Assembly (NCBI RefSeq): GCF_052324685.1
Contig: NW_027506878.1
Span: 754,704 to 818,703, forward strand
Direction: 5' to 3'
From: Brachyhypopomus gauderio
Taxonomy: Eukaryota > Chordata > Actinopteri > Gymnotiformes > Hypopomidae
Length of the DNA: 64,000 nucleotides
Both the position numbers and the translations under genes were made by a program. The notes beneath the pieces are model-generated. The model was given only the letters and a program-made list of their open reading frames with translations, searched no databases and had not been told where the DNA came from. Below, one piece after another: positions 20,336 through 34,243 of the stretch; the first letter of the stretch is position 1; every line of letters starts with the position of its first letter.

Positions 20336-22490
20336 ATGCTGCCTGTTGTGGAGGCTTCATGCTCGTTTGTTGAGGACAGTTTTAGTCGCCTGCCATCCCA
20401 GAGTAACATGTACGGACTGTGCCAGGCGGGCGACCACGAGTTGCTGGCCGCTACCCTGAAAGGCAGAGTCATTTCGTTTAGGTACCAAGATGTGCAGCAT
20501 AAAATCCGCCCGGTGGCCAAAGAGGTGCAGTTCACGTATATACCAGGTATTCCTACCCGTGAAAACTACACGTATGCTCGCTACAGTGTCGTGCAGGGCC
20601 GCAGTGCGCCGTGTGGTGAGTGTTGTGTTGTGTTTTATTCCACACAGTTGATGCTGAGATCGTGTCTATCGACGCCTTCAACAGATCTCCTCCTAACAGG
20701 GGCCTGGTGGTGGGAATCACCTTCATCAAGGTGCACCACTGCTTTTACCTGTCATGGTTGTGCATGTATGTGGTGCTGTCCTAACGTCTTATTCCAGCCA
20801 CACAGTGGTGTGTAGTTTATAATTCCTTCATTCCTTCATTTCCCCCATCCTCCCCCCAGGACTCGGGAGATAAGGCCACTCCGTTCCTGAATATCTACTG
20901 TGACTATGAACCGGGGTCTGAGTTCAATCTGGAATCCATTGCCCGTGGGTTACATGCATCAAATCTCGTCTTAATAGGCTTGATTGTTCATAGGAAAATT
21001 ATATGAATAGACTAGACTCAGTAGCCTAACAATTGTGCAGTTTGGATATGACCATTTGGATTGTAATGCCTTCAAAAATAAATTCACTATTTGGCATTAC
21101 ATCCACTTTCAAATGCCCTTTTTAAATTATGCATCACTACTGTTCATAAACAGAACATCAGTGTCCTGCCGGGACATTGAGTTCAGGTTCTCATGATCTG
21201 ACAGAACCCAAGTCGGCTTACAAAAGGACTTTTATTATTAGTGAACAAGTTGAATCGAGTGTATGAGCACAGAGAACAGTCTGGAGTACAGAGTGTTCTA
21301 GATCTTGGGGTCTGGACAGGCACATGGGTGATGAGGTACAGTGGTAGCGTGACCGTGGTGATCTTGTGTGTCGTGTTCCTCACAGAGAGCTGTCTTAACC
21401 TGGAGCTGCAGTTCACTCCCTTCCAGCTCTACCACACCGAGTGAGTACTCACGTCGCAGAGTGAACAGAGTGCACACACTCCACACGCTTTGTGCTGCGC
21501 CTCGTGTGCTTCAGAACCGAGTGCGCCTAGATGTGAGGGAGTGCTCGGTGTGACCAGAAGTGTTCACTATGGCATATTCCGTTGAGTGCACACTACATCT
21601 CAGTATTGATATCCTGGTGCATACGCTATCATGAAAGACGCAGTAATGCGATATTTTATATGGTACTGTGGTACTGGTGTTAAATATGTGTCATAAATGT
21701 GTGTTTCCATGTTTGTGCTGCATGGTGTTGTTTTCCTGTGGGTTTAACAGGGTCCTGCATGAGGAAGGCATGAAAGAGACTGTGTTTCTGCTCAGCGGAC
21801 ATGACCAGTGCATACACCTCTACAAGGAGGCAGGTGGTGTGTGTGTGTGTGTGTGTTGAGGAGGGGGTGTGTTTCTTTTCTGTGTCTCTCACTCTCTTTC
21901 ATGGCTGTCTCTGGCTGAATTGGGACTATAATGGGTAGAAGGAAGAGTTAGTCTGGTGTCTGTGTCTATGATTGTTATGGAATACCCCCAGGTCTGTGAT
22001 TGGTTGAATAATAACTCCCATGTCTGTGATTGGATGAATAATACCCTGCCCATGTGTGTGGTTGGCTGAACTCTCTCTGAACCTGATAGAACGTGTCACT
22101 GCACCAGTTTGAAGAGCAGCCAGTGGAGAGGTTCTTCCCCGAACTTAAGGACCTGCCTAGCAAGTATGTGAGGGTGTGTGGGTGTGTGTGTGCGTGGGTG
22201 TGTGTTCTTAGGAAGAGTGTGTTACTGAAACGGTGGTTGATTAATTAAGTAATGCAGTAAAGCACTCATAACAGTACAGTGTGTGTGTGTGTTCCGCAGT
22301 GTGTTGTGGCTTGATGTTTTAAGTATTGACGGTGGCCGTCGTCTCACAACCTTTGGATGTCAGAATGGCTGTGTTGGGCTCGCTCTCGTCGACCAGAAGG
22401 AACCAGGTCTCACACTCATACACACACATCTATATGAGGACTATTTACATGTAAGAATGTTACATATTTACCCTGTGTGTGTATGTGTAT

Positions 22491-22531
<41 letters not shown>

Positions 22532-22831
22532 AGAAATTCTCCAGAGTTGGTGTTTGCAGCAGGACAGTCCTGTGTCCACTGTGTTATTGTTTCCTCTAAA
22601 GCTGCCACACTATGATAGTAACACCAATGGTGAGTGTGTGTGTGGTGTAGTGTTTGTGTCTTCAGTAAGTGTGTGTGTATATCTAATTGTTGCTATATAT
22701 CTGATTAATGCTGTTTGTGCTATATATGTGATTTATGCTTTGGTCTCCAGAGACTCCTGCAGATCATCAGGTGACTGAGTACAACCTGTTAGTTACAAGC
22801 ACTATTGAGATGGCTGTGGTGTACAGGTGAG

Positions 22832-22874
<43 letters not shown>

Positions 22875-23383
22875 CATCATACGAAGACTGTACGATCAAT
22901 GACATTTTTTTCAGTACCTCAATTTAATAATTTATATTTAGTTTATCAAAATTTAATCATAGAGATTTAATAATTAATACATCATAAAGGACCACGCTAA
23001 CATGATAAACGTTGAGAACAACTCCACCCAAATTGGCTGTGAGACATAATTCACACATGTAGAAACAGAGTGAACTCGTAATGTGTTCTTGTCAAGTTGT
23101 GAATGTGCACCTGTTCTGATATGCAGTGAAAATTAATCATTTCACATAAATATCAGGATATCCCATTATCATTGCACATCATGTTTTTTGTCCATATACC
23201 GCAGCCCTAGATTTTGTGTGTGTGTGTGCGCGCGTTTAGGGACGTGGAGCGATGTGGTGTGAGCAGACCTGTGTATTTAGCAGACAGTGATCAGTGTGAT
23301 GCAGTGCTGTGTGCTGTCCTGATTGATCTGGACTTTGATGGACAGCCAGAGGTTTTACTGGGAACGTATGGACAGGTAAAGAA

Positions 23384-23425
<42 letters not shown>

Positions 23426-24127
23426 TCACACACACATTTTTGACAAAATGGGGAACATGTGATCAGTAGTGTTTTTAATATTCGTCCAGTTGCGTGCTCG
23501 TTCCTCACACTCGTGCTTTTACGCCCCCAGGATTTGCTGTGCTACAAATTCCAGCAGCCAGTAGGAGACGCAGAAGGGCGGTTCCAGATGCTGTGGAGGC
23601 GGAGCTTCAGAAGCCCTCTGCTGTCAGTCATTTATCTGGACCTCACAGGGGACGGACTTAAAGAGCTAGCTGTGCTCACCATTAAAGGACTGCACATATT
23701 ACAGGTTCCTGTTCATTCAGTAATAATTAAGTCTTTCAGTCCCCTGAAAAGATACGCTTTAATAAAAAGATGAGCTAATTCCTCACATGGTGTGCTCTTT
23801 CAGAAAGGTTCCTACTACCATGTATAATTCAAGTAAGCTTTTATTTATTTAAATGTGAGCATGGTAAACCTTTACACTGTCTGTGCTGGTTACCATACAT
23901 GTGCAGTGTGTTTTGGACACTCTCTGTTACTGACGTGCCCAGCCTTGTGTAGAGAGCTGTAGTGATTTCTGAAGGACAAACAACCCACACCAGTATGACA
24001 AATGTTGAGTAGCCCAGCTCCATGTGTGCACCTGTCTGTCTCTCTACAGCACAGTCTCACGCCCACGGCTGACCTTGTTCTGCAGCGACTGGCGAATAAG
24101 GTGGCGAAGCTGTCTGCCACCACCTAG
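20336..24127 (+). CDS. kptn: Kaptin (KICSTOR complex subunit)
   Basis: Kaptin is a beta-propeller-like actin-associated protein and a KICSTOR subunit that tethers GATOR1 to lysosomes and restrains mTORC1 under nutrient shortage. Twelve exons: 20336-20546, 20648-20730, 20860-20944, 21386-21440, 21751-21838, 22090-22163, 22300-22406, 22534-22629, 22751-22826, 23240-23375, 23531-23704 and 24050-24127. They total 1263 nt, 420 residues; the human protein has 436. Diagnostic segments: [79 protein letters not shown] and [17 protein letters not shown]; the last two are FG-GAP-like. The start ATG precedes the family N-terminal [12 protein letters not shown]. The exon 5 donor lies in a (GT)n tract; only a site after 21838 keeps the frame, which makes it less certain. 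Confidence 0.95.
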
Positions 24128-25712
24128 GACCAGCCAATCACCAGCCAGGATACTGCCGTGTCCATCTGGGGAAGTTGTTAGTTCATCATTCATGAGTGGT
24201 CAGGCAGCGTGCTCCACTACAGACATGCTCATATGATTGGTCCGTGGTCACATGATACACACATAATTGCTCCATGGTCACATGATAGACATGCTCACAT
24301 GGTCACGATTTTACCTGAATACATCATGTTCTTGGTGTTCATGTTTTATACTAATGACTGAAATTACATGACGCCATGATGTTTTTGTTGTTTATAGAAC
24401 ATTGATGGAAGATTCAAATGCCTGTATATATATATAACCCACTGCCATTGCACACACCATCAGTTTATTCTGCCTCTTAATCCCTTAGCACGTGGCAGCA
24501 GGTAGCACTGTAGCGGGTGTGTGGGTGTTTTTCATGCATTACTGTCTGGGATTGTGGACAACACGTCATATTACAGGTCTTTGTTTTTGCTTATGTTTTT
24601 GGCTTTCCATCATCACTATAGGAACCTGCCTAAATCTGTCTTGCATTAATATTGTAAACACTCCAGTAGTGTCAGAGAGCAGACCCCCCCCCCTCTCAGA
24701 GCTGCGAGAACTCAGGAGACCTCATTACCTAGCATCCACTGTGGTCTTCCCTTCCATACATCAAAAATATCAAATATCAAAACATTCACATATGTACTTT
24801 AACCATCAAATTTTAATGCAAAATTGATACTTTTGCCCTAGATATTACCTCAGTATTTAAGTGTAAACAAAAATGTACTAAATATGTCCATATCCTGAAC
24901 AATGAAGCAAGAATTAAACAGTTTGTAATGTGGTTGTTGACATTATCTAAATCTAAAAAACATTATAACTTATGTCTCAATGTCTGTTTTGTCAACTTCA
25001 GTTTCCTCAGTTTAAACCCCTTATGATTCCACTTTCAGTATGTCTGATGTTAACCAAAGCGGAGCAGAAGCTTCCTGGTCTACACCTAGAACATTGTCCT
25101 TTGTTCTATAGCTACACCTTAAAGGAGGTAGAGGACTTGATGATCATTGTTCCATTTAAATCTTGAAACGCTTCCTTTCTGAAGTCTTAATTTTTGTATT
25201 TTGATCAATTCTGCTTTAGGCTGCATCTATAAAATGCATATAACTTTAACTGAAAAATAACGATGCATTCATATAATTGCAAATTTCATGCATCTCAAAT
25301 TTATTGTTCTTTGTGTGCACTCAAGCCCCCAAGGGAATCAAGACTGATCATTCAGCATTAACACATGGAAACATCAAGTGTTTTCATTTAACCACAGTGT
25401 TACACTGCTTACAAGTGGTCCAAGCACCAACAGAGAAAGAGAGTCTGCCATCAGATCACACTGAGGGTGTTTATTTAAAGAACAAAAACATTTGATCACT
25501 TTTACAAGTTTGCCGTGATACATGGCAAAACCAAAATGTCATTGTACATAAAGAATAAAAAAAGTAAATGGAAAAAAGTTAAACACTGGGCTTGTACAAA
25601 AATTCAAAGTCATGTTTCCTTAAGGGAGTCCACGTCACTCTCTCAGGGGCAGACAGCTAATCTGTTAAGGGGCATCAAAAGATCATCGGTAGTCAGTTAG
25701 AGGTTAAAGGGT
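24128..25712. other. Interval between convergent kptn and hnrnpl
   Basis: Holds the 3' UTRs of kptn (plus) and hnrnpl (minus). A TTTATT at about 25297 is AATAAA on the minus strand and is a candidate hnrnpl poly(A) signal. Three nearly identical short ACATGAT / GTCACATGAT segments lie at 24230-24305. No further coding signal seen. Confidence 0.5.
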
Positions 25713-25855
25713 TCAGTTAGCGTTCTGCGCAGTGGAAAAACACAGTTTGAGAGTGTAGGGATATGGCCCACCTGTTGAGAAGAAGGAGAAAGGCAGTGTT
25801 AGTCTGGGTTGGCATCCCACCTGTGTATGCCGGCTCAGAGTAATAATGCATGCAT

Positions 25856-25893
<38 letters not shown>

Positions 25894-26743
25894 ACGCATC
25901 CCTTCTGAAGTGAACACGCTACTCACTGGGGTTCTTCATCTGGTAGTGGTTCATCAGGGAGAGCGCCTCCATGGCGTCGTTCACGGTCTCCCACTCCAAC
26001 AGGCCAGAAGCACTCCGCTCACCTGCATCCCCACCAACACGCGTGCACGTGTACGGATGCATGCACAGACACAGAGACACACACACACACACACACACAC
26101 AACGGCCGGACAGAGAGACAGACACACACACAGAGACACAGAGACAAGAACCACATTTTAGTAAAAGAAAACCTATATGTATTCTAACCATGGCTATATG
26201 CATGTCTAAATACTAATATGGTCTTTATGTCTACATATTCTAGAATATTCTAAATGGTCTACAAGAACTTGTTGTGAATGTGAGCAGCGTCCAAAATGTC
26301 CACCACAGCTTTCAGACACTTGGCTAACACGACCCACAGTTCTTCTGTAGCTGCAGATTCAGAGTAGCAGGTTTAACCCCCCCACACTCACCTGCCCAGC
26401 TCACGTGGTGAATTACGGGAGATACCTCACGTGGACAACCACGACAGCTCACGCGGTCAACCAAGATAGCTGATCATACACCAGTAATCCACAGCACCAT
26501 ATATAGATCAGATACACTACACTATGTAGTTATCATGCACCCAGCACAGGGAGGGCTGGACACACACACACACACACACACACGTGTGTAACACTTACTC
26601 TTTCCTGTGAACAGTTTGACATTGGCGGGGGGTTTAATGCCCAGTTCATCACAGATCTACAGAAAAACAAACACACACGTTACTCTTTCCTTGTTTACAC
26701 AAGATGGATTTAATACTGAGAAACATGCGGTTGAGGGTCCGCC

Positions 26744-26796
<53 letters not shown>

Positions 26797-28997
26797 GGGT
26801 AAAGATTTCAGCAGAGCTGTCGGGCTGCCCGTTGAAGAAGTGGAGGACGCTACTAGGGCGCTGGATCCGGTTCTTGGCTGCCTGTTCCGGGGACGTAAAG
26901 CGGTTGTTCCTGCTGCCGTGGAAGTCTTTAAAACTGCTGGTGCCGTCCTCCAGCTGATAGGACTGACCTGGGATGATGGCCTGCTGCTTCGACACGCTGC
27001 AGAAGGTTCACGAGGCATCGTCGTGAGCAACGGTGCACGGTCTGGTCACAGAAGAGGTCACCGTGACACTAGTGACACTTACCAGATGTTGAGCTTCTGT
27101 CCAAAGAGCAGGGTGTGGTTGAGGTGCGAGATGGCACGCTCCACAGCGTAGCAGTCTCCCATCTCCACCATGGCGGCCCCTGGCTTGCTCTTCATGAACT
27201 TCACCTGCGGCCACCACACACGGACACGTTTCGTGTGACCGTCACTTAAGACCGACGCATTTTTTGCACAACCCAGTCACTAGTTATCCAGCCATCGCCC
27301 ACTCACCCTCTCCACGTTGCCATACAGACAGAAGATATTGAAGATCCTGTCAGCGTTGATCTTGTAGGGGTCAAGGCCATAGACCATAACGACCGGGGAG
27401 TCTGCCTGGGAGGCGTATTCAGGGGGGGGTCCGTACTGCGGCCCGCCATAGCGAGGCCCCCCCCTCCCTCGGCCAATAGGGGGACCCATGCGCCTGCCCT
27501 CATAGTGTGGGGGAGGGGGACCATAAGAGTCGTCATAGTGACCGTAGCCACCCTGTGGACCCCCTGTAAGCACAATTAAAGCTGAAGATGTCAGAAAGCA
27601 CTAATCCGTAGTTGTTAGGAACATGAGGTACATTCTTGGACATTGTTTTAAAACAAGGCAATAAAGGAGCTTTATTTTTAGTATTGAATTTCTGAAATAA
27701 ATTAACTTTGATATTCAAATTTACTGAGATGTGCATTGGACATGGGTGGGTGAAAAGTGAAGCCAGTATGTGTCTGATGACCCATCTGCAGTGCAAATTT
27801 TAACCCCTCCAATTCACATAAAAAGGGAAGACAACAAAATTTGAATTTCAAATATTACTATTTCCAAAAGGTCCCTTTACATTAATATCTCTACCAGTAG
27901 TTCTCTCTATATTTCTTTACATTTTATATGCTACTTGTTGATAGGGGTGTGGTCATGAGGTGACAGCAATAGGAAAGTTTTTTACTTTAGAAAGTCAAAA
28001 TGAATAGTGTCTTGAGGTCAAGTTCCTTTAACTTTGCTTAAAGTAGCTAGCTAAGTGGCTAACGTAACCAGCGTTAACATCCCAAATGGTAGCAAACAAA
28101 CTAGCTAGCAAACTAGCTACATTGTTATCCAGCTAGTTTGTTGAAATGAAACTCAAACACTTGGCATCAAACTTTGAAACTTTGTTGAAATGTAAAATAA
28201 GCTATTATTAAAATCTCATCTTGAAGGACTGAACATGGAATATATAGCTAAAATGCTTCACGTAGTTATTTAGATAGCATGCTAACTTTAAATGTCACAT
28301 TTTGCTAGCTAAGACAAAGATATTTTTGTGATGAAGAAATTAAGGCATAGGTTTACCAATTATGGATTATTGTGTATCTATCAGATATATCTGATATAAA
28401 ATAACTTCACACCTCCAGTGTCTACCTAGCTCACCTAGTGTGCAAGCACATCTTGGCGGTTTCAAAAATTCACAATGAGTCAACAGTGACCTACTGTCTA
28501 TTGTATTTAGTCTATGAAAGACAACGCAGACGGACACTAACCATATTCCGGTGGGTGATCCCCCAGCAGGGCCGGCTGTCTTTGACGCTTGTTGGGGTTA
28601 GCATTGGGATCTGACGGAAAACACAGAGCTCAACACTACAGCACAGCAACAGACTTCAGAGTCAACACACAGGAAGCAAAGGAGCTGAAGCTAAAGGGAG
28701 GTTCTGTGCAATAGTGACCGACATGCAGGGGAAGCCTATAACTGCTTTAGCTGTAAATGCAATGAGCTGGGAACAAAACCACACACACCATCAAAGGAAA
28801 AGCTGGAGGTAAAAACACTGGAAAGCAAACTACTAGAAAAGGGTTTTAAATGATTAAGATACTATCTCCCTACAATTATAACCTGTCACACATCCTACTC
28901 AAAGACCTGAACACACACACACACACACACACACACACCTTGGGAACTGTTCCAATTGCCATCTGAGTCAGCATCTGCACAAACACAAGTACACACA

Positions 28998-29050
<53 letters not shown>

Positions 29051-32000
29051 GACGCGCAGAAAAGAAACACAGAAATAAACTAAAAAAGACCCCCCCCCCC
29101 ATCCATTTAAATAAATAAGTAAAACAAAAGTTTTAAAAAACCCACTTTCAGGACCAATTTAAACCAATGCAGCCCAACACAAGTACAGTTTATAGTGCGT
29201 TCATTTCCGTAACCCTGTAAGGTGAAATGAATGGATCCTGGCTACAAACGGCCTACAAATGTCAGTTAAGCTGCCAACAGCACACCCCCCATACCAATAA
29301 CACTCTGGTTCCAAGTAAACTGCACTTAAAACATGGGTGTTATAATATTGACTTTCACAGACTAATGTTAAGTGCATCTCCACATGAAGCAGAACTCCTG
29401 ATGGAGTCAAAACCGCACATGTGGTTTAGTCCAAGACTAGGCTTAGTCCATGTCTGAGTAACCGGCCCACGCTGTTCACGTTGCCCCAGCCTGTTAAGTA
29501 ACAAGTCCTTCTAATAAAGACCCTATTTTCTCTGGATCTAGACCCACATTTGGGTCAACCGTTTACTGTGTGCTGCCATGAACTGACCTCAGGAAGCCTG
29601 GCATCTACGAGTACGCTCATACCAACGCTTAACACTCCAGCAACAAAGGTTCCCAAAGTAGACATGGAAGTGGAAACATTAGTGGAGCTTCTCCTATGGA
29701 TGGACATGGCTTACATTTTTTTTTATAAATAAAATAAAATGGATACACTTGGGGTGAAATCTGGTAGATATGACCTGGCAACAAAGCAATCATAAATGTA
29801 TGGAGACTGACATCTCCGCCCAAAAGTCAAACATTTTTTTCCATTATTCATTAACACTCCAAACTCGTTACATTGATTCTGATCTTTTTTTTTAACTGAA
29901 AACAATCAGGTATTTGCTTAAAGAGTTAAACACTGACTTTGTTACAAGTGAATGTAATCCACCATTAACAGGTAAGCATTCAGTATTTAATTCTTTAAAA
30001 TACCTGCCAATTAGACATGGAGCAACGCAAGGAGGGGTTTGGTCTTCACTTTGGCCCTTTTTATGGACAGGGGTTCTGCATTTTTTTCTTCCATGACTGA
30101 AATTTTGGCATTTCTCCTCAGTCAATCTAATCATTAGCTTCCCAACACATGCCTACATTTTACCTCAAACATTAGAATTTAAACATTATCCCTTTTGTTT
30201 TTGTATTAATGTCAATTTATAATATTAGGCATGAACAATTGTCATGGAGCCAATTACATTTTCTGGGCATTTAGTTTGCTTGATTCCACATAAAAACCCC
30301 TCCTCCAGGACAAATGCACCAATCGAAGGACATTAGCCAAAGGGTGCCCAAACGCATCAGATCTCAAGAACACTGCAACGTTCCAAGATCCAACACGTTC
30401 AGCCACCAGTTCCCATTTAATGCTGGTAGAGTGCCTGTTCAAGTGGTTGTAGCCAGTCGTTACTTCCTACAATTAAAGATACATGAACACCGCCAGGCAC
30501 CTGAACCGTCTCATTAAGCTGTGGCTTCAGAGAGACCTTATCTGGCCAACAGTGAAACCCGGTGAATAGAACAGCAATGTAAGCCTACGTGGCTTTTTAA
30601 GACCGTTAGCAGAAGGAGCGTAATTGGAATGAATGAGAATCGGAGTGCGTCGCCTGGTAGGCAGGAAGGGGAACGTCTTTATTGGAAGGAGATGATCAGC
30701 AGGCGTCAATCGCGGCTAGCACCAGGCCGACTAGCCGCGCAACACTGAAAGCCGAACCATGTGCGAGTCCAGTCCACCACGGCCGAGGGCGCCCTCTGCT
30801 GGAGGGAGAGCTCGTACAAGAGAGTCCCCACCACCGAGTCACTAACCGTGGCACGCACTTACAGAGGGCGGCAAGAGAACCCGATAACTGCTTGATTGAA
30901 GGGAGGGGAGGACTGCATCGCCAGGGCCGGTTCTTCCCAAACCCCCTCCCCGAGATTCGAGCTCCTGGACAGTGTCTGTTCTCCTTTGTGTTTTTGGTTA
31001 GTCGTCCACGTGTTCTGAGGCTGGTTTAGGTGTTGTTCCAGGGACGTGTGCTGCTTACCCGTTATGACGTTTGGTAGCTGCCAACACAGCGCCGGTTTTG
31101 AGGACAGACGCCGCTGCAGCTAATCCGAACCTGTGTCACACGGAAGGCGTAACAGCAGTCAGAACACCCAACGCCCCGCTTCAGAGAGAAACACTTAACA
31201 CAACGAAAAAGAGGGATGAAGGGAAGAGAAAAAAAACCCCAACAAAAAACCCCCCCCAAAATAGACAGAAGCACCCGAGTCCATAAAGAGAGGCTTAGGG
31301 AGGGATGGCCAGGTTCTAGCTACGTGTTCGGTGGCTGTATCTCCATGGTAAACCTCAGTGATCCTTTCCATGTATGGTAGTGTGGTGTTGGCCGCAGTGG
31401 TGTCCCAGTGGTCTGGTGAATTTCACTACGGTGATCATTGACGTGAGGCTTGATGTGTTCATGGCGATGTTCAGGGCTGACGGCGTGGCGATGTCGCTTG
31501 GTGTGTCTGTGCTGCTACGTGTGGGACCATGACGAGAGCGCTATGGTGTGAAGATGCAGCGAGATCTTTGCCTCTACGTTGATGTGACGACTCGCTTCTC
31601 GCTGTAGCTACAGACAATGTCTGCTTGGTGTGCTGGCCGAGTAGTCTTGACGCCGTGAGCATTGAAAACCTCGACTTGTTGTCATGGTAATGTCTGCTTG
31701 ATATGTAGTCGTGGCGATGCTCGTTTAAACTGCAGCAATCCTGGTGTAATGTGCGGTGACAATCGTGGCTTGGTGTGCGGTCCTGGCAGTATCTGTTGAG
31801 CATGGTGTGACGTTCTCTACAACATCTACTTGGTGTGATGCGGTCTTGGCTTGGTGTGTTGTCATGGTTATGTCAGCTTGGCATGTCGTGACGATCTCTG
31901 TTCATGGGCCTTGTGCTGTAGGAATCTTGGACTGGCATGTTTTCATAGCAATGTCTGCTGTCATGTTTTCATCAAGGAGTGGAGTAGGGATAGCATAGGT

Positions 32001-34203
32001 AGCCCACGCACCAAAGAAACAAGGTATAAAGGCAGGTACCAGGAAAAATCAATTTATGATCCTCCCACCTCCTCTCTCTCAATCTGTCTGTCTTTGCATA
32101 TCGTGTCTGATGGCTGATTGGCTGGCTCGTGGCGGTGTGTGAAGGAAAGATCTTCTGTGATTGGCTGTCATGTTTTATCCAAAAGGATAAGACCACCCTC
32201 CAAATATGATGCTAAATCAGAAAGAGAGGGTAGCCATCTTGAGGAAACCTGGTGCTAGCGATGAATGTCAGCTGTACTTAAGTGTTCCTTTCCGATGTAA
32301 CTGGACGAAACAATGACATCTCTGTAGCATTAAAGATGATGCTCAAGTGTATTTCCATTGGATTGTGGCATGTGGTCTGAGAAGCAGTATTTGATGTTCA
32401 ATGTACGTTTTTCGAATGAACACTTGAATAAAAAACGCTTGGGGGGGAAAAATGTCAGACGAAAAGCGGTGAATGGACAATGTTTAGTGTACATTGTGCA
32501 TCATGTTGAGCAGCTGGTATACTACACGTACAGTGTACCGAAACATCTCCGCGTTCAAGACTAACAATGACCACTGACTCCAGTATACGCTCACAGCATA
32601 CTGGGGAGCTGCAATGGTTCATCCAAACACACCAAGAGAACGTTTTGGTGCGCAACAATGTTGGATCAACTACCAAATTATACAAATAAATTAACCGCTG
32701 TATCTTAGTATCTCGTACAGTTAACCCATGGCTAACAAAGTAGTCCTGGCCCAAGTAGAAATGCACACACTCAAACTACACTAGGTATCAATGAATTATC
32801 TTCTGTATGCACCCCCACCTCCTCACCCCCTAAGTGCTGCAGAGCTATGCCTACAACAGGCAGCCACCCTTTCAAACTCCTGGACAAACATGGGATTAAC
32901 ATAGCCTAGAACAGGTGGTTCAGATTAAGTAGTCAGATTTTAAACCTATCTGAGGCATAAGCACGTCAAGTCAAAAACTGATCAAGGCCTACTGTCCAAG
33001 TGTGGTCTTTCCTTTATAAACACAACAAAGACTAAACAACTACACAGGTACAAGAGTTCTGAACTGACGATGCTTTGGGAATAGGACAGCAGCAATAGCA
33101 ATAACTAGACTTCACAGTGTTCAACACTCTATTGAAGTGCTATTGAGGCTTTTAAAAATCATACGCATGATCCAGTACAATAGAATAAACACTGCATTGC
33201 AAAATGCCAATACCAAATAAAAACCGGGACCCACTTAACCATAACCAAGAATACTAAATGTATAAACCAAATTGGCCGCTTTTCATTTGGTATTAGCATT
33301 TAGCCTATAAAAAAAAATTATAATTGAAAACTCAAGGTCCACCATGTTGGCTGTGTGGGTGCATGCGGCGTGTGTGACGGTGGCCAGGGGAGAGTGCTCT
33401 GCTGCTTCACGGGTGAGCAGGGTGAGTTCGCCACATGCTTGTGTGTACAGCACGCACCGGGCTGCATGCAGCTCGTTGGTGAAAAGACCCGAGCGGGACA
33501 AAAACAGATGTGCGCGTGTGCATTGTGTGTGTGTACCGTGATGACCTCACCGCCCGCGAGTGTCTCGTGGAAAGAGCCATCACGCGCTCACTCTTAAACA
33601 ACTGTCTGTGTGTACGTGTTTGTGTGTGTGTTGGAATGCGTGTGGTTTGTGCTGATTTGAGGAAAAGGGTTCAAGACTGAAGCCAATTCAGAAAGCGACA
33701 CCTCTGTGGAATGTTCTGTGTAATCGTGGTTAACACCAGTATTCCACAGGGGTCTCACCATGGGAAGCGTGACCACATAGGTAGTCCCACAACCAATGAA
33801 GAGAAACACCAGCGCGTGTGCGCAGAAGTGCAACTTCACGCGCGGGTGCAGGTTACCTTGGCCACTCAGACTCGGGTTGGTGTAATCCCAGGTGTCCTGG
33901 TCGTTCTTAAACACGTTGAGACGGGTTGGCTGCAAAAGATATTAAAAATGTGTTACGATTTTTTTTCCCTTCTGCAAGCTGGTACTTGCCCCCATTTAAG
34001 CTTATGCTGTTTAATCATGGGCCAAAGCAAACATATCAGCACCGTGCAAATTGAAGGGGTGTGAAGCTAAGAGTCTGGTCACTGACCTTAGCGTACTCAA
34101 TTTTGAGGGTGCAGCAGCCAGAGTAAATGTCTGCCCCGTTCAGAGAGGCTTTTGCTCTCTGAGCACTCTGGACCGAGTCAAACGTGAGCAGGAGTTAAGG
34201 AAA

Positions 34204-34243
<40 letters not shown>

